DNA of 7,536 nucleotides from Caldisericota bacterium (GTDB lineage Bacteria > Caldisericota > Caldisericia > Cryosericales > Cryosericaceae): positions 1-7,536 of the forward strand of contig JAPLGI010000017.1 of the NCBI GenBank assembly GCA_026390245.1, read 5' to 3'. The notes below the pieces were generated by a model. The model was given only the letters and a program-made list of their open reading frames with translations, did no database searches and was not told the DNA's origin. Below are positions 5,491 through 7,536 of this stretch, piece by piece. How positions within the stretch are numbered: the first letter of the stretch is position 1; every line of letters starts with the position of its first letter. Made by a program: the position numbers and the translations under genes.

Positions 5491-7107
5491 ATGCGCGGGC
5501 AGTACCTCTCGTTAGCCATGAATCTCGTCATTGGGCTGTCCTTCTTCCTGTATGGCATGAAACTCCTTGGGGACGGCCTTCAGAAAGCGGCCGGGGACTC
5601 GCTCAGACGCATCCTGCAAGCCCTCACGAACAAGCCAATCCGCGGAGTGCTGGTTGGTATGCTGGTCACCGGCATCATCCAGAGCAGTGGAGCAACGACC
5701 GTCATGGTCGTCGGGTTCGCCAATGCCGGACTGATGACGCTACGGCAGGCCATGGGAGTCATCTTCGGCGCCAACATCGGCACAACCATCACAGCCCAGA
5801 TCATCGTGCTGAAGCTGGACAAGCTGGTGTGGTTGTTCATGCTGGTCGGCGTCATGATGGAGTTCTTCGTCAAGCGCAAGACCAGCAAGGCTGTCGGCGA
5901 GGCCATCCTTGGCTTCGGTATTCTGTTCTTCGGTCTCTACTTCATGGCAGACACACTTGCGCCTCTTAAGGACAGCCAGGGCTTCATCGACTTCCTGGTA
6001 CGGTTTGGCAAGGTCCCCATCCTGGGCGTTGGCGCTGGAGCCGTGTTCACGGCGCTCATCCAGAGTTCGTCGGTGAGTACCAGCTTGATCGTTGCTCTTG
6101 CGATGAAAGGCATGATTACACTGCCTTCAGCTATCGCCCTGATCCTGGGAGCCAATATCGGAACGACCCTGACCGCTGGACTTGCGAGTCTCGGCGCCAA
6201 CGTCACCAGCAGGCGAGCGGCACTTACGCACTTCCTCTTCAACTTCATGGGCACCGTCATCATGTTCCCGTTCCTCAAGCCATTTGCGAAGCTGGTGGAA
6301 CTCACGGCATCGACGCTTCCACACCAGGTCGCCAACGCACACACGATGTTCAATGTCCTCATGACGATCATTGCCCTGATCTTCATCAACCCATTCGAGA
6401 AACTGGTCATGCGCCTCCTGCCGTCCAACGAGAAGCAGATTGAGACGCGGGTTGTCCAGTTCATCGATGACCGGGTGCTAGTGACGCCGTCGGTAGCTCT
6501 TTCCCAGGCGACACAGGAACTCTACCGCATGGGTCATATTGCCTATGAGATGGTGAACAACTGCAGGATCGCCCTCTTCGAGAACCGCGTGAATCTCCTT
6601 GAGAATGTGCTTGGCAACGAGGAACTGGTGAACTCGATGCAGAAGGAGATCACGGGATACCTCACCAAGATCACCGAGCACGACCTCTCCGAGGCACAGG
6701 GCACACGTGTGATGGCCCTTATGCATGCAGTCAACGACATCGAACGTGTCGGCGACCATGCCACGAACCTTGTCGAGCTCATCCAGATCAAGGACGACAA
6801 GAGGTTGAAGTTCAACGATGGGACGCAGGATGACCTGAAGGCTGAGTTTGCACATGTTCTTGCGACTCTGGACGAGGCCATGGATGCACTCCGGGACTAC
6901 GACGTTGAACGTGCGCATCGGGTGAAGGAGATGGAAGACCGATGTGATGTGATGACGAAGGAGTGCATGTCCCGCAACATCTCCCGGCTGAATGCGCACG
7001 AGCTGGACCCCCAGGTCGGCGTCATTGTGGTCGACCTGTTCACGAACCTGGAGCGTATCTCAGATCACTCCGACAACATAGCGGACGTCGTTCTGGGAGT
7101 CTACTGA
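5491..7107 (+). CDS. Na+/phosphate cotransporter family protein with C-terminal PhoU-like domain (538 aa)
   Basis: Inner-membrane protein of the NptA/YjbB (Na/Pi cotransporter II) family, expected to move phosphate driven by sodium. The membrane part (about residues 8-310) has two inverted repeats, each with the signature pair: QSSG (64-67) with GANIGTT (93-99), and QSSS (191-194) with GANIGTT (220-226). A soluble PhoU-like helical domain follows (about 335-538). It has two metal-binding style motifs, DIERVGDHATN (416-426) and LERISDHSDNIAD (520-532), one per three-helix repeat. The fused PhoU domain is common in this family and is thought to regulate flux. Start is the ATG 5 bases after GGAGG; an internal ATG at residue 10 is less well supported. 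The 3' end overlaps the convergent downstream gene by 7 bases. Direction of transport (uptake or, as proposed for E. coli YjbB, export) cannot be read from sequence. Confidence 0.92.
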   Translation: MRGQYLSLAMNLVIGLSFFLYGMKLLGDGLQKAAGDSLRRILQALTNKPIRGVLVGMLVTGIIQSSGATTVMVVGFANAGLMTLRQAMGVIFGANIGTTITAQIIVLKLDKLVWLFMLVGVMMEFFVKRKTSKAVGEAILGFGILFFGLYFMADTLAPLKDSQGFIDFLVRFGKVPILGVGAGAVFTALIQSSSVSTSLIVALAMKGMITLPSAIALILGANIGTTLTAGLASLGANVTSRRAALTHFLFNFMGTVIMFPFLKPFAKLVELTASTLPHQVANAHTMFNVLMTIIALIFINPFEKLVMRLLPSNEKQIETRVVQFIDDRVLVTPSVALSQATQELYRMGHIAYEMVNNCRIALFENRVNLLENVLGNEELVNSMQKEITGYLTKITEHDLSEAQGTRVMALMHAVNDIERVGDHATNLVELIQIKDDKRLKFNDGTQDDLKAEFAHVLATLDEAMDALRDYDVERAHRVKEMEDRCDVMTKECMSRNISRLNAHELDPQVGVIVVDLFTNLERISDHSDNIADVVLGVY

Positions 7108-7536
7108 TTCTGCGGGAATTGCAGCATTGCCTGCAGGTCCCGTGCGTTCTGGACCGCCTGGCCCCGATGGCAGTTGTTGGTCATGACGAACATCAGGGGC
7201 GCGCTTGCCGCCATGGTGCGGATGGCCGGAAGCACCTGCTCCAGCTCCTCCTTCGAGTAGAGGTAGTCGTACCGTTCCTCGCGGCTCGCGCCAAACCAGC
7301 TTGAATTGCGTCCGTGCAATCGGAGATAGGCGACGTCGCTGGTTACGGCCGGGACCAGGGGCAGGAGATTGCGCAGCTGCGGCTCGTCGACGGCGACATA
7401 GCCGAGGCGTTCCTGCCTGAGAAACGTCAGGGTGCCTTCGTTGTGCCAGCTTCGGTCACGGAACTCGATAGAGAGGGGCAATCGGGGCAGCAGGTCGCGG
7501 GTCATGAGGAGAAAGCTGCGGTTTTCCGGGGTGTCC
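7101..7536 (-). CDS. DUF72 (YecE-like) family protein, 5' end beyond the window
   Basis: C-terminal part (144 residues visible) of a DUF72 protein, a TIM-barrel-like family of unknown biochemical function, usually about 240-300 residues long. Visible marks, numbered from the window edge: EFRDRSW (24-30, family EFRHxSW), AVDEPQ (38-43), AYLRLHGR (69-76) followed by SSWF, and a closing NNCHRGQAVQNA (111-122) where relatives usually read NNHxxGxAxxNA. An ATG exists at 7505, but the frame is open above it to the edge. The residues there (ENRSFLL) fit the family, so the true start lies outside and this is a partial gene, not a short one. It ends TAG at 7103-7101, inside the last codons of the convergent transporter gene. 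Function unknown; no functional link to the gal genes is evident. Confidence 0.85.
   Translation of the reverse strand, partial: DTPENRSFLLMTRDLLPRLPLSIEFRDRSWHNEGTLTFLRQERLGYVAVDEPQLRNLLPLVPAVTSDVAYLRLHGRNSSWFGASREERYDYLYSKEELEQVLPAIRTMAASAPLMFVMTNNCHRGQAVQNARDLQAMLQFPQNQ

Noticed and set aside
6478..6999. Minus-strand open frames opposite the PhoU-like domain
   Set aside because: The plus strand encodes an uninterrupted family-length transporter; the antisense translations show no domain.
7101..7505. Stand-alone 134-residue protein starting at ATG 7505
   Set aside because: The frame is open upstream to the window edge with family-like residues, and DUF72 proteins are about twice this length, so it is the 3' part of a longer gene.

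Overview
This is a moderately GC-rich bacterial window densely packed with ordinary chromosomal genes. Its centre is a complete Leloir-pathway (galactose) locus. Strong GGAGG-type ribosome binding sites and sigma70-like promoter hexamers point to a bacterium. The lineage cannot be fixed from sequence reading alone. There is no sign of phage, insertion sequence, plasmid, CRISPR or RNA genes.

Layout. Three genes lie head to tail on the minus strand, read from about 4216 down to 36: galT (galactose-1-phosphate uridylyltransferase), galK (galactokinase) and a GH36-family alpha-galactosidase. They are almost fused: 2 bases separate galT from galK, and no bases separate galK from the alpha-galactosidase (TAA followed directly by GTG), so they look like one translationally coupled operon. 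galE (UDP-glucose 4-epimerase) is divergent on the plus strand (4383-5369). The 166-base gap between galT and galE carries a credible promoter for galE, a weaker one for galT, and several inverted and direct repeats that could be operators. A 121-base gap with its own promoter follows galE. Then comes a Na+/phosphate-cotransporter-family protein with a C-terminal PhoU-like domain (5491-7107). Its last codons overlap by 7 bases the end of a convergent DUF72 (YecE-like) gene that runs off the right edge of the window.

How the genes fit together. The cytoplasmic alpha-galactosidase would release galactose from imported alpha-galactosides such as melibiose or raffinose-type sugars. GalK phosphorylates the galactose, GalT exchanges it with UDP-glucose, and GalE regenerates UDP-glucose. 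The window has no sugar transporter, dedicated regulator, mutarotase or UDP-glucose pyrophosphorylase, so these must lie elsewhere. The phosphate transporter and the DUF72 gene look like unrelated neighbours.

I found no clearly novel system. The points most worth checking are the architecture of the divergent control region, a predicted second zinc site in GalT, the extra C-terminal region of the alpha-galactosidase, and the 7-base convergent overlap at the right end.
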